Source: Chlamydiae bacterium Ga0074140
GTDB lineage: Bacteria > Chlamydiota > Chlamydiia > Chlamydiales > Rhabdochlamydiaceae
Direction: 5' to 3'
Assembly (NCBI GenBank): GCA_001464115.1
Contig: LNES01000001.1
Location: forward strand, 1 to 64,000
DNA: 64,000 bases
Numbering within the stretch: position 1 is the first letter of the stretch; the number at the start of each line of letters is the position of its first letter. The translations under genes were made by a program, and so were the position numbers. Shown piece by piece: positions 1 to 7,802 of this stretch. The notes beneath the pieces are model-generated. The model searched no databases, had not been told where the DNA came from, and saw only the letters and a list, made by a program, of their open reading frames with translations.

Positions 1-2350
1 ATTCCGTCTCTTCTTCTTCCCAGGGAAGCTCAAGGTCCGCTGTTTTGTTGAAGTAGAATTGGAGAGGGTTTTTCGCGAGCTTACGCAGATCTTTCAAACT
101 GGCTGTAAAAGATGCTCGGCTCTCTGTTGTTCGAAGAGGTGAGTGTACATAATACGTTTCAATGAAGGGCTTCTGTGCTGCTCTCTCTTGAGCCGATTTC
201 GCTGCTAAAAAATGAAGCTTTGAAAAACTTTGACCTTCTTTGAAATTTTGCGGATCCGATGGAAGGGCTGGGTACTGTTTAATGAGATCGAGCTTGAGAT
301 ATGAGAGAAGCTCTTGGACGACAAGAGAGGGTAGAAGAGGTTTGCCCTCTTCGGAGAGATTCGAGAAACTGACGATAAAGAAATCCCGAGCCACGAGCAT
401 GAGCTGCAGAAAAAGGTAGCGATCTTCCGCCTCGTGAGACACAGGAGGTTTTACACCCACCTGCGAGGAGAGAGCGCAGAGAGAGTGTTTTCTTCCTGAG
501 CGAGGAAAGGCACCCTCTTCCATACCTAAAAGATAGATCGCCCGCGCGGGAAGAGCAACTCCCTCTTGAAGATTTCCAAAATGAATGAGATCGAGGTGCG
601 ATCCCTGCAAAGCACCACTCTTCTTCTGAAAAAGCTGCTTTCGCAAAATCTGGATGACACTCTGAAATGGAAGGGGCTCTTTCAGATGCTCGCAACTCTC
701 TGCGATGGCCTGGAATTCTTGGATGAGAACTTTTTCTTGCAGCTCAAATGTAAAATAGCTTTGCACAAGCATTTCTAAATGGTTCAGCCAGAAGCTCACC
801 GCCATTTTTCTCTCTTCGATGATAGGAGCAAGATCGCGCCTCAAATTTCTCATGAGTTTAATAAGAAGGGCTAGTTTTTCGACCTCATCCTTCTCGATTG
901 TCAGATCGATCGAAGTAGGGTCGACCATAGCAAGTCCCATGAGAAGCCGATCGAATCCCTCTTCCCACGAGCCTCCTCCATGAATATTAACCTTTTGAGT
1001 CCATCGCTCAAAAAGCACAACATCTTCCTTCGAGAGATTAAATTTCTGCATGAACGGCGGGAAAAAGAATAGAGCAAATACGGAAGGGAGATCGAAGGGA
1101 CGCGGGGTGAGAGAAAGAAGATGTTCGATTCCTTGAATGCAAGGAGTTTCAAGAGTTCTAGGAAGATCGTGTACAGCGAAATCAAAATGTTCTTTTGTTC
1201 CGAAAACCATCCTAATGTAGGGAAGATAGAGCGAGATATCCGGAGCTAAGACCAGCACCTCACCTGCCTCCATCGAGGCATCGCACACCAGTTTGAGAAG
1301 GTTGTCATGGAGAATCTCTACCTCACGCAACCGATTTGCTGCGGCATGGATCTGGATCGAGCTGTCTAAAAATCGTGAACCCTCTTCATTTTTGTTATTA
1401 AAAAGTTCCTCCTGTATCTGCCGCAAAAGAGTGCGATTTTTCTCCTCCTTTTCAAGGTACCTCTCTTCCGTGGGTATCTCCAAATCGAGAAGCTCGTTCT
1501 GAAAATCCCTCCCCACCTTCGCGAGGTTAGCAAACAGAGGATTCTGCTCATCCAAAAACTGGTCAAAAAGAGTCTTTTCCTCTCTTTTGACCCTATGACG
1601 TGTAAATGCACGATGGAGTGAAGCACGCTCTTTACTACTACAGAGATCTCCCCAAAAAAGAGCCGACGGAGAAAAAAGAAAGTAGGATGCCCCACACCGG
1701 TTAAAAAAGGAGAGGATGGCTTCTGGAAGTGCAGAAAAATGAAAGACATTCAGCGCAAAAGGAGGTGGTGTTGCGAGTTCAAGAGCCTCGGATAGCGGCC
1801 TCCAGGGAGCGTGTGGGAAAAAGGAGCGCTTCCACAGGAGCTGCTGCCACCCCTCCTCCTCTTTCCACTTACTAAGGAATGTTCCACCCACGCGCCCGTA
1901 TCGCAAAAAAAGCTGCGCAAGCTCTTGCGAAAAAGCATTCAATCGCTCCTTCTCTGTATTCGCTAGATATTTCGATAGAGGAGCTAACAATTCTTTTTCT
2001 TCTATCGACTGCTCGCGCAGCACCTCTAACAACTGTGTTTCGATCTGAAGGGTGAGTTCGATCAGGGTGGGCTGCCTGTAGGGCAAAAGCTCATTTAGCG
2101 CTGCCGAAAGAGGAAGTATTTCAACGCCTGCAGCAATTCCCAGATCCGGATCTTCCGCATAGCGCATCTCAAGGAACCGCTTGATCGAAAGATGCGGTAC
2201 AATAACGACCCTTCGATCAAAGGGATCTCCTCCAGAAAAAAACAGCTTCACCTTAAGCGCATCAGCGAGCTCTTCGATCGAGTTGCTCAAAACTAGAGAA
2301 GCTTCGCAGTTTTGTATCGGACTAAATCCTGTCTCGCTTGCTTTTTTCAT
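1..2350 (-). CDS. recC: Exodeoxyribonuclease V gamma subunit RecC (3' end outside window)
   Basis: RecC is the Chi-recognising, inactive-helicase subunit of RecBCD, which processes double-strand breaks for RecA loading. The frame opens at ATG 2350 and stays open to base 1, giving about 783 residues; the C-terminus lies outside the window. Typical RecC stretches can be read: VVIVPHLSIKRFLEM near residue 45, a GIAAGVEILPLS segment after it, and SSIQIHAAANRLREVEILHD in the middle, the family's hallmark block. A later part contains LLGMEEGAFPRS, another RecC block. It is divergent from the ygeD-like gene, with only 39 bp between the two starts, so the promoters must overlap or be embedded. The recC-ygeD adjacency matches Chlamydiaceae. 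Only short out-of-frame ORFs appear on simple scanning because the true frame has no stop inside the window. Confidence 0.9.
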   Translation of the reverse strand, partial: MKKASETGFSPIQNCEASLVLSNSIEELADALKVKLFFSGGDPFDRRVVIVPHLSIKRFLEMRYAEDPDLGIAAGVEILPLSAALNELLPYRQPTLIELTLQIETQLLEVLREQSIEEKELLAPLSKYLANTEKERLNAFSQELAQLFLRYGRVGGTFLSKWKEEEGWQQLLWKRSFFPHAPWRPLSEALELATPPPFALNVFHFSALPEAILSFFNRCGASYFLFSPSALFWGDLCSSKERASLHRAFTRHRVKREEKTLFDQFLDEQNPLFANLAKVGRDFQNELLDLEIPTEERYLEKEEKNRTLLRQIQEELFNNKNEEGSRFLDSSIQIHAAANRLREVEILHDNLLKLVCDASMEAGEVLVLAPDISLYLPYIRMVFGTKEHFDFAVHDLPRTLETPCIQGIEHLLSLTPRPFDLPSVFALFFFPPFMQKFNLSKEDVVLFERWTQKVNIHGGGSWEEGFDRLLMGLAMVDPTSIDLTIEKDEVEKLALLIKLMRNLRRDLAPIIEERKMAVSFWLNHLEMLVQSYFTFELQEKVLIQEFQAIAESCEHLKEPLPFQSVIQILRKQLFQKKSGALQGSHLDLIHFGNLQEGVALPARAIYLLGMEEGAFPRSGRKHSLCALSSQVGVKPPVSHEAEDRYLFLQLMLVARDFFIVSFSNLSEEGKPLLPSLVVQELLSYLKLDLIKQYPALPSDPQNFKEGQSFSKLHFLAAKSAQERAAQKPFIETYYVHSPLRTTESRASFTASLKDLRKLAKNPLQFYFNKTADLELPWEEEETE

Positions 2351-2389
2351 CTTTGATATAAGGTCGATTTAAGGAAGACTATAAGCGAT

Positions 2390-4108
2390 ATGGCTTTATT
2401 TTCTCGTCAGCGAGAGCGATTTTTCAAATGGATCTCCGGGACATTCCCCTCTTTTGGGGAGAGAAGGCCCCATTCGCTCGCCTTTTTGAATATCTCCCAA
2501 TTTCTCGGCGCCATGAACGACAACATGTTCAAGCTGATTCTTGTCTTCATGGTGATCGATGTTCAGGGTCAAGAAAAAGCGAGTGTTATCCTTTCGGCGG
2601 CAGGCGCTATCTTTGTCATCCCATTCCTCCTCTTCTCTTCCGTTGCCGGATCTCTAGCCGATCGTTTTAGCAAACAAAAGCTTCTGGTCGGAATTAAAAT
2701 TGCAGAGATGAGCATCATGTTTCTTGCTCTCTTTGCTTTCGCATTTAAAAGCGTATGGGCGGGCTACACGTTACTTTTTCTGCTTGCAACTCACAGCGCT
2801 CTATTGGGCCCAGCAAAATATGGAATCATCTCTGAAATTGTACCCCCAGAGCAGATCTCGCGCGCTAATGGCCTGATCACGGGTTTTACCTATCTTGCGA
2901 TGATTTTCGGCACATTCTTTGCATCTTTTTTAACAGAGGTCACGGATCGGCGTTTTGTTCTAACCGCAGGCTTTTGTCTGCTGATGTCTGTCATCGGATT
3001 TATCAGCACATTCGGCATCAAAAAGACCCTCTGTCAGGACTCGAAAAAGGAGGTCAGCCCCTACTTCCTCCGTGAGATCTATCATACACTGCGTTTTTGC
3101 AAGCAGAAGAGGCACCTTCTCGTCTCTATCTTTGGGTCCGCGTACTTTTTGTTTATCGGGGCTTTCACGCAATTGAATATCATTCCTTATGCTATTCAAT
3201 CTCTAAATCTTACAGACGTTTTTGGCGGATATTTATTTTTATCGACTGCGTTCGGCATCGTCCTCGGTTCTTATATCGGGGGCAGGGCCTCAAAAAAGCA
3301 GGTGGAACTTGGCCTCGCTTGTCTTGCGGGTATCGCAATCTCTCTTTGTTTTCTTTTCCTTGGGCTTTTTTCAAGTCACCTAATCTTTGTCATTACCCTT
3401 CTTGTTCTGCTCGGAGTTTTTGGCGGTATCTTCATCATTCCCTTTGATACGTTCACGCAAATCACTAGCCCTCAAGAAAAACGAGGGCAGGTCATTGCTG
3501 CAGCGAATTTTTTAAGCTTTTGCGGCGTTCTTCTTGCCTCTTTTGCCCTCTATCTTTTCAGTGATTTTTTGGAGCTCAGTTCTGCAACAGGCTTTGGGTT
3601 GATCGGTATTTGCACACTCTTTGTATCTTTCATCCTCATTGGGCGCCTCTCTGATCTTGCGCTTCCGTATCTAGCTAGAAAGCTAGTGCCTGTGTTGCGC
3701 GTGCAAATCCGCGGGATGGAGTTAATCGAGGAGAATCCTTCGGCAATTCTTCTGTTTCCAGAGCCTTCTCTCAAAAAGAGTTTAATTTTGTTCGACACCT
3801 TACCAAACGTGCAGCTCTTTATTCCCGTCAGAAAATCAGAGCGTCAGATTGGGTTCTTAAATCGACTTTTCTACTCTTTGTATTTTGTTCCTCAGGATGA
3901 GGATCTTGGGAAGAGAATCGAAAGAGGGGTTTCATTGATAAAAGAAAATCTTAAGCCCTGCTTCCTCATCTCGTCGATGATGGAGAAAGATAATCTTCGG
4001 ACGACCTCGGCTTTCGAGCGGGACAAACGCCCCGTTATTCTACTTGCCGAAGTCGTCTCGACACCAGGCAGCCCTACTTCCGTAAGGTTTTCCCAGTTAA
4101 AAGACTAA
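2390..4108 (+). CDS. ygeD: LplT/YgeD-like MFS transporter with degenerate acyltransferase-like tail
   Basis: This 572-residue membrane protein is a major-facilitator transporter of the lysophospholipid transporter type. The first ~430 residues hold about 12 hydrophobic segments. The N-terminal signature FLGAMNDNMFKLIL (about residues 38-51) is the LplT hallmark. A loop with SLADRFSKQKLL matches the MFS motif between helices 2 and 3. The last ~140 residues resemble the PlsC acyltransferase domain often fused to such transporters, with a VQIRGMELI start and a PEPSLKKS stretch, but the catalytic HX4D motif is absent. The gene is divergent from recC, as in Chlamydiaceae where it is called ygeD. 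The ATG at 2390 is used; GGAAG lies about 13 bases upstream, which is loose for a ribosome site. The likely job is moving lysophospholipid or a related lipid across the inner membrane. Confidence 0.8.
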   Translation: MALFSRQRERFFKWISGTFPSFGERRPHSLAFLNISQFLGAMNDNMFKLILVFMVIDVQGQEKASVILSAAGAIFVIPFLLFSSVAGSLADRFSKQKLLVGIKIAEMSIMFLALFAFAFKSVWAGYTLLFLLATHSALLGPAKYGIISEIVPPEQISRANGLITGFTYLAMIFGTFFASFLTEVTDRRFVLTAGFCLLMSVIGFISTFGIKKTLCQDSKKEVSPYFLREIYHTLRFCKQKRHLLVSIFGSAYFLFIGAFTQLNIIPYAIQSLNLTDVFGGYLFLSTAFGIVLGSYIGGRASKKQVELGLACLAGIAISLCFLFLGLFSSHLIFVITLLVLLGVFGGIFIIPFDTFTQITSPQEKRGQVIAAANFLSFCGVLLASFALYLFSDFLELSSATGFGLIGICTLFVSFILIGRLSDLALPYLARKLVPVLRVQIRGMELIEENPSAILLFPEPSLKKSLILFDTLPNVQLFIPVRKSERQIGFLNRLFYSLYFVPQDEDLGKRIERGVSLIKENLKPCFLISSMMEKDNLRTTSAFERDKRPVILLAEVVSTPGSPTSVRFSQLKD

Positions 4109-4251
4109 GCAGAAAGACTGCCGCACTTCTTTTTGCATTTTTTGCATTTGCCTTCGAACTCAAACTTCTTTTCCTTAGCAGATGCAAATGATGGTGCAAG
4201 GAGAGAAAAACAGCAGAATCCAGCGAGTAACAGTGAAAATGCTTTTCGCAT
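4105..4251 (-). CDS. Secreted cysteine-rich microprotein, 48 residues
   Basis: A 48-codon reading frame from ATG 4251 encodes an N-terminal signal peptide (MRKAFSLLLAGFCCF, then SLLAPSFASA) and a short basic mature part ending KCKKCKKKCGSLSA. The signal has a basic n-region, a hydrophobic core and an A-S-A type cleavage site; the mature peptide of about 23 residues would carry three cysteines and many lysines. A strong ribosome site (GGAGG) lies 6-7 bases upstream of the start, and a good promoter (TTGCGG, 17 bp, GATAAT) lies upstream of that. The stop overlaps the end of the convergent transporter gene by 4 bases. I do not recognise the family. The cysteine pattern could bind metal or form disulfides in the periplasm or cell envelope; that is inference. 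Confidence 0.65.
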   Translation of the reverse strand: MRKAFSLLLAGFCCFSLLAPSFASAKEKKFEFEGKCKKCKKKCGSLSA

Positions 4252-4253
4252 AA

Positions 4254-4268
4254 CCAACCTCCAGTTGG
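4254..4268 (-). promoter_or_regulatory. Hairpin overlapping the ribosome site of the microprotein gene
   Basis: In the mRNA the sequence CCAAC-TGGAG-GTTGG can fold into a 5-bp stem with a 5-base loop. The Shine-Dalgarno GGAGG lies in the loop and the first stem base. It may therefore modulate translation of the 48-residue gene. Confidence 0.4.
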
Positions 4269-4286
4269 GGTTAAAAACACAGATCG

Positions 4287-4315
4287 ATTATCAACAAACC
4301 AAAATATTTCCGCAA
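4287..4315 (-). promoter_or_regulatory. Candidate sigma-66/70 promoter for the microprotein gene
   Basis: Read on the minus strand there is TTGCGG at 4315-4310, a 17-bp spacer and GATAAT at 4292-4287. This is 4 of 6 and 5 of 6 matches to consensus with ideal spacing, and it lies 35 bp upstream of ATG 4251. Confidence 0.5.
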
Positions 4316-4369
4316 GTTATCCTAAATATAATCAATCTAAGAGTTAAAAAGTGCTTCTGAAGCGACCCA

Positions 4370-4826
4370 TAGACATGTCGGGAACTCGGCATTACATGTC
4401 CGCGTTCCCCGCTGGCCCTCTTGCGCCTCACCTCGCTTTGAAAAATCATGTGCTCGTCGGCGGGGTGTGCAAAGCACTACCCCGCTCGCTCCGCTCTCCT
4501 GTGCCATGATTTTTCTGTGCGATCTGAGTCGTCGGGCTGCTCCCGCGCTCGTTTCCCCAACCTGTCGGTTGGGTCCCCTCCTCGCGTCGTCTCGCAGTGC
4601 CTGGAAAAATCCTTAAAGACAACATTTGGAAATCTTTGCCGGGTACTGCGGCATGACACGGAAGGGGCCCCGTGAGGAACGAGCGGGGAGGGAGTGCTTG
4701 TCGCAGCCTGTGGCTTTAAGCTGCAATGAGAAATCGAAGCGCAGGAGAGCGGAGCGGGCGGGGTAGTGCTTTGCGGGGGGGCGCGGGGGGCACGGACACG
4801 CAGTGCCGTGCAACCCGACATGTCTA
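4370..4826. repeat. Structured inverted-repeat element, copy A
   Basis: The element is bounded by a perfect 13-bp terminal inverted repeat, TAGACATGTCGGG at 4370-4382 and its complement at 4814-4826. It is GC-rich and non-coding. Bases 4421-4598 match 12754-12931 with only about ten differences, and 4645-4708 match a second block at 12971-13035. Many helices can be drawn: GGGAAC/GTTCCC (4380-4385 with 4404-4409), GAAAAATCATG/CATGATTTTTC (4440-4450 with 4505-4515), CCCAACC-TGTC-GGTTGGG (4556-4573) and CCCCG/CGGGG (4668-4672 with 4684-4688). A 33-bp arm at 4469-4501 reappears inverted at 4742-4774 with one mismatch. The short ORFs inside share no frame with copy B, so I treat it as a non-coding repeat or structured RNA. 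It fills the gap between the microprotein promoter and the OMP gene. Confidence 0.8.
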
Positions 4827-4864
4827 TAGAAACGGCTCAAAAACTTTAACCCGCTTCTTGTCTA

Positions 4865-6100
4865 TTAGAAGGCGTAGTTGAATTCCATTTCGTAGGCCAT
4901 GAATCTACGGACTGGGCCAATGCGGTTGTCTAGGGAGTGGGTTTGCGTCCAGCTTTGGAAGAGAATCAACTGGTTGGTGAGAAGATATTCGAAGGTGATG
5001 TTATACCCTCGGAAGTTGCTGCTACCCGTTGCTGTTTCACGCGTGTTAGGCGCGCCTGTCCCGTTGAAACTTGCTGTATAGAACCCACCACCCGCAGCAT
5101 TTCCTAGACCTAACCCTGCAGAATCAAAATCAGGAACTGCCTGTGCTTGGACAACCTGGTAATTTGCATCCATCGACCAGTCACCCTTTTTCTTGAGCTC
5201 ACCGACCGAAAAGCCAATATATCCGCCAACGTTGGCTCGCTTGAAGTCCGAAATTGCCAGTTTTCGCGCTTTATGGTTATACACCCCAGCCACATAGAGA
5301 ACGACAATCTTATTCAATGCCTTAGGGAGAAATTTGTAGCCGAGGGTAAGTTGTGATGTGAGAAAGTCGAATCTTCTTTGTTTGAGTGCGCTTTTGAAAT
5401 GCTTTGTATCCCAGTCGATGAGAAGATACTTGGTGTAAAACCCGGTATCACCGATATCTAGGAATCCAATTTCCCCCAAATATCCAAACTGACTAGCGCG
5501 CTCGTTAATCACAAAAACGCCTGGATGGATATAGAATTTTGCGAGCTTTTCAAATTCGTGATCATACCGGAGAAGAATCCCATCGAAAAAGGAGTCGCCC
5601 TGGAGTTTTGTATCGACAAAACTATTGATGCGACGACGTCCAACCTCGGCATCCATAGTAAAATTATCCCCTTCAACAAAACGAACTCCCCAGTAGGCTC
5701 TTTCGAGTTTCAATTTGTTCAGGGATCCATTAAAAATACCTGCGTCGTTATCGAATTCGAGTTTCGCTGATGCCCAGGATCTGTCTGTGCGGTAATCGAG
5801 CATCAGGTTGACTTCAACGTCAAATGTCTCGTGAGGAACTCCCGTTACGCTGCTGAGTCCGCGCTGGCTTACGCCATTTGCGGTTTCATAAGAAGCCTGC
5901 ATCTCCGTGCGCACTTCGCCGCTAATGGAGAGAGCGCCACCCTTTTCTTTAACGGTAACCTGTCGCTTCGTATTGATCCATTCGCGAAGAGCTTCGATGT
6001 CTCTACCTTCAAGGCCACCATCACCCGCATCTAGAGTGTCCGCCATTGCGCGTGCGCCAAAGCAGAGAAGCGTGGTGCAGAAAAACAGACTTTTTTTCAT
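4865..6100 (-). CDS. Putative outer-membrane beta-barrel protein
   Basis: This 411-residue protein has a clear signal peptide (MKKSLFFCTTLLCFGARAMA) and a C-terminal phenylalanine after alternating hydrophobic residues (EMEFNYAF), the hallmark of outer-membrane barrels. After the signal comes a soluble-looking segment with EALREWINTKRQVTVKE, followed by ISGEVRTEMQASYE and many alternating strands such as EVNLMLDYRTDRSWASAKLEF. The pattern fits a porin-like barrel of 14-16 strands with a short periplasmic helix at the N-terminus. I cannot name the family; it looks like a chlamydial conserved outer-membrane protein. It is transcribed separately from the next barrel gene upstream (6170-6916), whose transcript probably ends at the hairpin at 6142-6183. 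Confidence 0.65.
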   Translation of the reverse strand: MKKSLFFCTTLLCFGARAMADTLDAGDGGLEGRDIEALREWINTKRQVTVKEKGGALSISGEVRTEMQASYETANGVSQRGLSSVTGVPHETFDVEVNLMLDYRTDRSWASAKLEFDNDAGIFNGSLNKLKLERAYWGVRFVEGDNFTMDAEVGRRRINSFVDTKLQGDSFFDGILLRYDHEFEKLAKFYIHPGVFVINERASQFGYLGEIGFLDIGDTGFYTKYLLIDWDTKHFKSALKQRRFDFLTSQLTLGYKFLPKALNKIVVLYVAGVYNHKARKLAISDFKRANVGGYIGFSVGELKKKGDWSMDANYQVVQAQAVPDFDSAGLGLGNAAGGGFYTASFNGTGAPNTRETATGSSNFRGYNITFEYLLTNQLILFQSWTQTHSLDNRIGPVRRFMAYEMEFNYAF

Positions 6101-6133
6101 CGCAAATCCTCATTCGGAGATTCAGAAGCGCAT

Positions 6134-6183
6134 ATTCTTAAAGATCCGGTCAATTTTCTTCAAAGAAAATCAGAACCGGATCT
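6134..6183 (-). terminator. Hairpin terminator overlapping the stop codon of the MOMP-like gene
   Basis: AGATCCGGT (6142-6150) pairs with ACCGGATCT (6175-6183), and inside it ATTTTCTT (6153-6160) pairs with AAGAAAAT (6163-6170), giving a near-continuous long hairpin. On the minus strand it begins in the last codons of the 6170-6916 gene, spans its stop, and is followed by TTTAAG. The position suits transcription termination for that gene or mRNA 3'-end protection. The U-tract is short, so termination strength is uncertain. Confidence 0.55.
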
Positions 6184-6916
6184 CTCCGCTGATGCCGATC
6201 GCTTCGTCATCTATGAGCCGCACCTCTACGTTCAGCATCAGTTTCGAGCCTGGCGAAAAGCCGCTTCCTAAAAACAATCCAACGGGTGCTTCTGAGTGCG
6301 CTTCTACTTGCTCTATAGGAAGGTGTTTTAGCTTTGCGCGTGCATAGGAGCTTTCGATCCCAACATAGGGGATAAAAATGTCGATCCGATGTGCGACACT
6401 AAGGCTACCCTCAACTTCGTGATAAAAGAGCCTTCCCCCTTTTCTTGCAAGGGGAGATCCGTTTAGAACAATCTCCTGAAATTTCGTTGAAGCGTGCTGG
6501 TAGGCGAGATGCAATGTGAGAAAGGTCTCTCCATGGTCCCATAAAATCGCGCGCAGGCCCGTCTTCCAGGTGAACCCATCCCGCGTCTGGAACTCAATTC
6601 GCTCTCCGCGATGGGTTTTTCGGATTTCTGCGTTAAAACTACCCAACTCAGCATAGAGGTCGAATCTCTCCTCGAAATTGCATGTAAAAACTCCGAAATT
6701 TTCAAAAATTTTAAACTTATGAATATGAGGTCCCATATTTCGGTTGAAAACCAGGTCTCCCTCATAACCGGCCCGAAGGCTCAACACGGCCTCTTTGGAA
6801 ATAAAAAAACCCTCTTCGGGAATTTTGGGAAGGGCTGGATTTCCGTTATAGAGGGCGTACCCTGGAAGAACCAGGGTCAGAAAGGCAGCAAAAATGAGCG
6901 TTTTCAGAAATTGCAT
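6170..6916 (-). CDS. MOMP-like outer-membrane protein, short form
   Basis: The 248-residue product has a signal peptide (MQFLKTLIFAAFLTLVLPGYA) and a mature start YNGNPALPKIPEEGFF, which resembles the N-terminus of chlamydial major outer-membrane protein relatives, where a GNPAxP stretch follows the signal. It goes on with LSLRAGYEGDLVFNRNM and further alternating strands, and ends in aromatic GEIRF, as expected for a barrel recognised by BamA. At 248 residues it is much shorter than Chlamydia MOMP (about 370-390), so it would form a smaller barrel or belong to the MOMP-like families seen in Waddlia or Simkania. It has one cysteine in the mature part. The assignment to the MOMP-like family is by N-terminal similarity only. 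Confidence 0.55.
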   Translation of the reverse strand: MQFLKTLIFAAFLTLVLPGYALYNGNPALPKIPEEGFFISKEAVLSLRAGYEGDLVFNRNMGPHIHKFKIFENFGVFTCNFEERFDLYAELGSFNAEIRKTHRGERIEFQTRDGFTWKTGLRAILWDHGETFLTLHLAYQHASTKFQEIVLNGSPLARKGGRLFYHEVEGSLSVAHRIDIFIPYVGIESSYARAKLKHLPIEQVEAHSEAPVGLFLGSGFSPGSKLMLNVEVRLIDDEAIGISGEIRF

Positions 6917-6962
6917 GGATCTAAAGTAGCGAAGATGGGAAAATTTATCTATTGATTACCAT

Positions 6963-7802
6963 ATGAAAAGATATAAAAAATTTGTTCTTTATGCCCTCAT
7001 CGTAGTCGCCATCGAACGTTTTTGTCATTGGCAAACGGATGGGTTTACGATCGGAAAAATCCAAGCAGATCTCCCTTTCCACCCCGAATGGGAGTGTTCT
7101 CCCCTAAATAGCAATGAGCAGCAAGAAATCGCAAGGATTTTAGATCAAAAGTTCTCCTATCTTGCAAGCGGAGGCTCCTGCTACGTTTTTGAAAGCGAGG
7201 ATGGACAATTCGTACTCAAGCTCTTCAAACACCATCGTCTCTACCCATACCAGTGGGCAGAAAATCTTCCTCTTCCACACTTTCTAAAAGAGAAGATCTC
7301 ACACGAGCAGCGCAAGCGCGCGCGCGTTTTTGCAAGTTGTAAAAGCGCCTTTGAAGAGTTGAGAGATAACACCGCCCTCATCTTTGTCCACTTAAACAAA
7401 ACAGAGGTGACAGGATCTCGTCTAACTCTCGTGGATAAATTGGGAATTGCGCATACGATTTCACCTGACAATGTGGAATTTCTCCTGCAAAAAAAGGCGA
7501 AGATGTCCTATTCTCGCATCGATGAGTTTATGGCCCGCAAGGATATTGAAGGAGCCAAGAAGGCTGTAAATGAGATCCGTTCTCTGATCTGGCAGATCGC
7601 GCACAAGGGATTTAAGGATCTCGACCCGAATGTCGAAACCAATATAGGATTTATCGGCAGTCAAGCGGTAAAAATCGACGTGGGTCCTCTCGTGAGAGAC
7701 GAGAAAAGAAAAGAGATGCAGCGCGCCATAAAATCGATAAATCGACTCAACAAGTGGCTAAAAGATCGTTATCCGGAACTTTATGAAAGTCTTTGTCAAT
7801 AA
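6963..7802 (+). CDS. Membrane-anchored protein-kinase-like protein
   Basis: The product has 279 residues with one N-terminal hydrophobic segment (about residues 6-20, FVLYALIVVAIERF) and a downstream domain with kinase-like features. Around residue 67 is LASGGSCYVFES, like a glycine-rich loop, followed by FVLKLFK, where the lysine would be the beta-3 ATP lysine. Near residue 215 is KGFKDLDPNVETNIGF, like a catalytic loop, then AVKIDVG, like the DFG-equivalent metal site. Spacing and order fit an atypical kinase or aminoglycoside-phosphotransferase fold. The substrate is unknown. The 3' end overlaps the thrS start by 20 bp, so the gene heads an operon with thrS, parA, the pGP6-D homologue and purB. 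The kinase call is motif-based and the canonical HRD is not present. Confidence 0.5.
   Translation: MKRYKKFVLYALIVVAIERFCHWQTDGFTIGKIQADLPFHPEWECSPLNSNEQQEIARILDQKFSYLASGGSCYVFESEDGQFVLKLFKHHRLYPYQWAENLPLPHFLKEKISHEQRKRARVFASCKSAFEELRDNTALIFVHLNKTEVTGSRLTLVDKLGIAHTISPDNVEFLLQKKAKMSYSRIDEFMARKDIEGAKKAVNEIRSLIWQIAHKGFKDLDPNVETNIGFIGSQAVKIDVGPLVRDEKRKEMQRAIKSINRLNKWLKDRYPELYESLCQ

Noticed and set aside
4074..4280. 68-codon minus-strand open frame after ygeD
   Set aside because: The microprotein frame (4105-4251) in another phase has the signal peptide, the ribosome site and the promoter; the longer frame has none of these.
4448..4821. Open frames on both strands inside element A
   Set aside because: They are proline, arginine and cysteine rich, have no counterpart in the same frame in element B, and lie over sequence explained by inverted repeats.
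7600..7782. T-box or other leader regulating thrS
   Set aside because: The region is coding for the upstream kinase-like protein, which overlaps the thrS start; no specifier loop or antiterminator pattern is seen.
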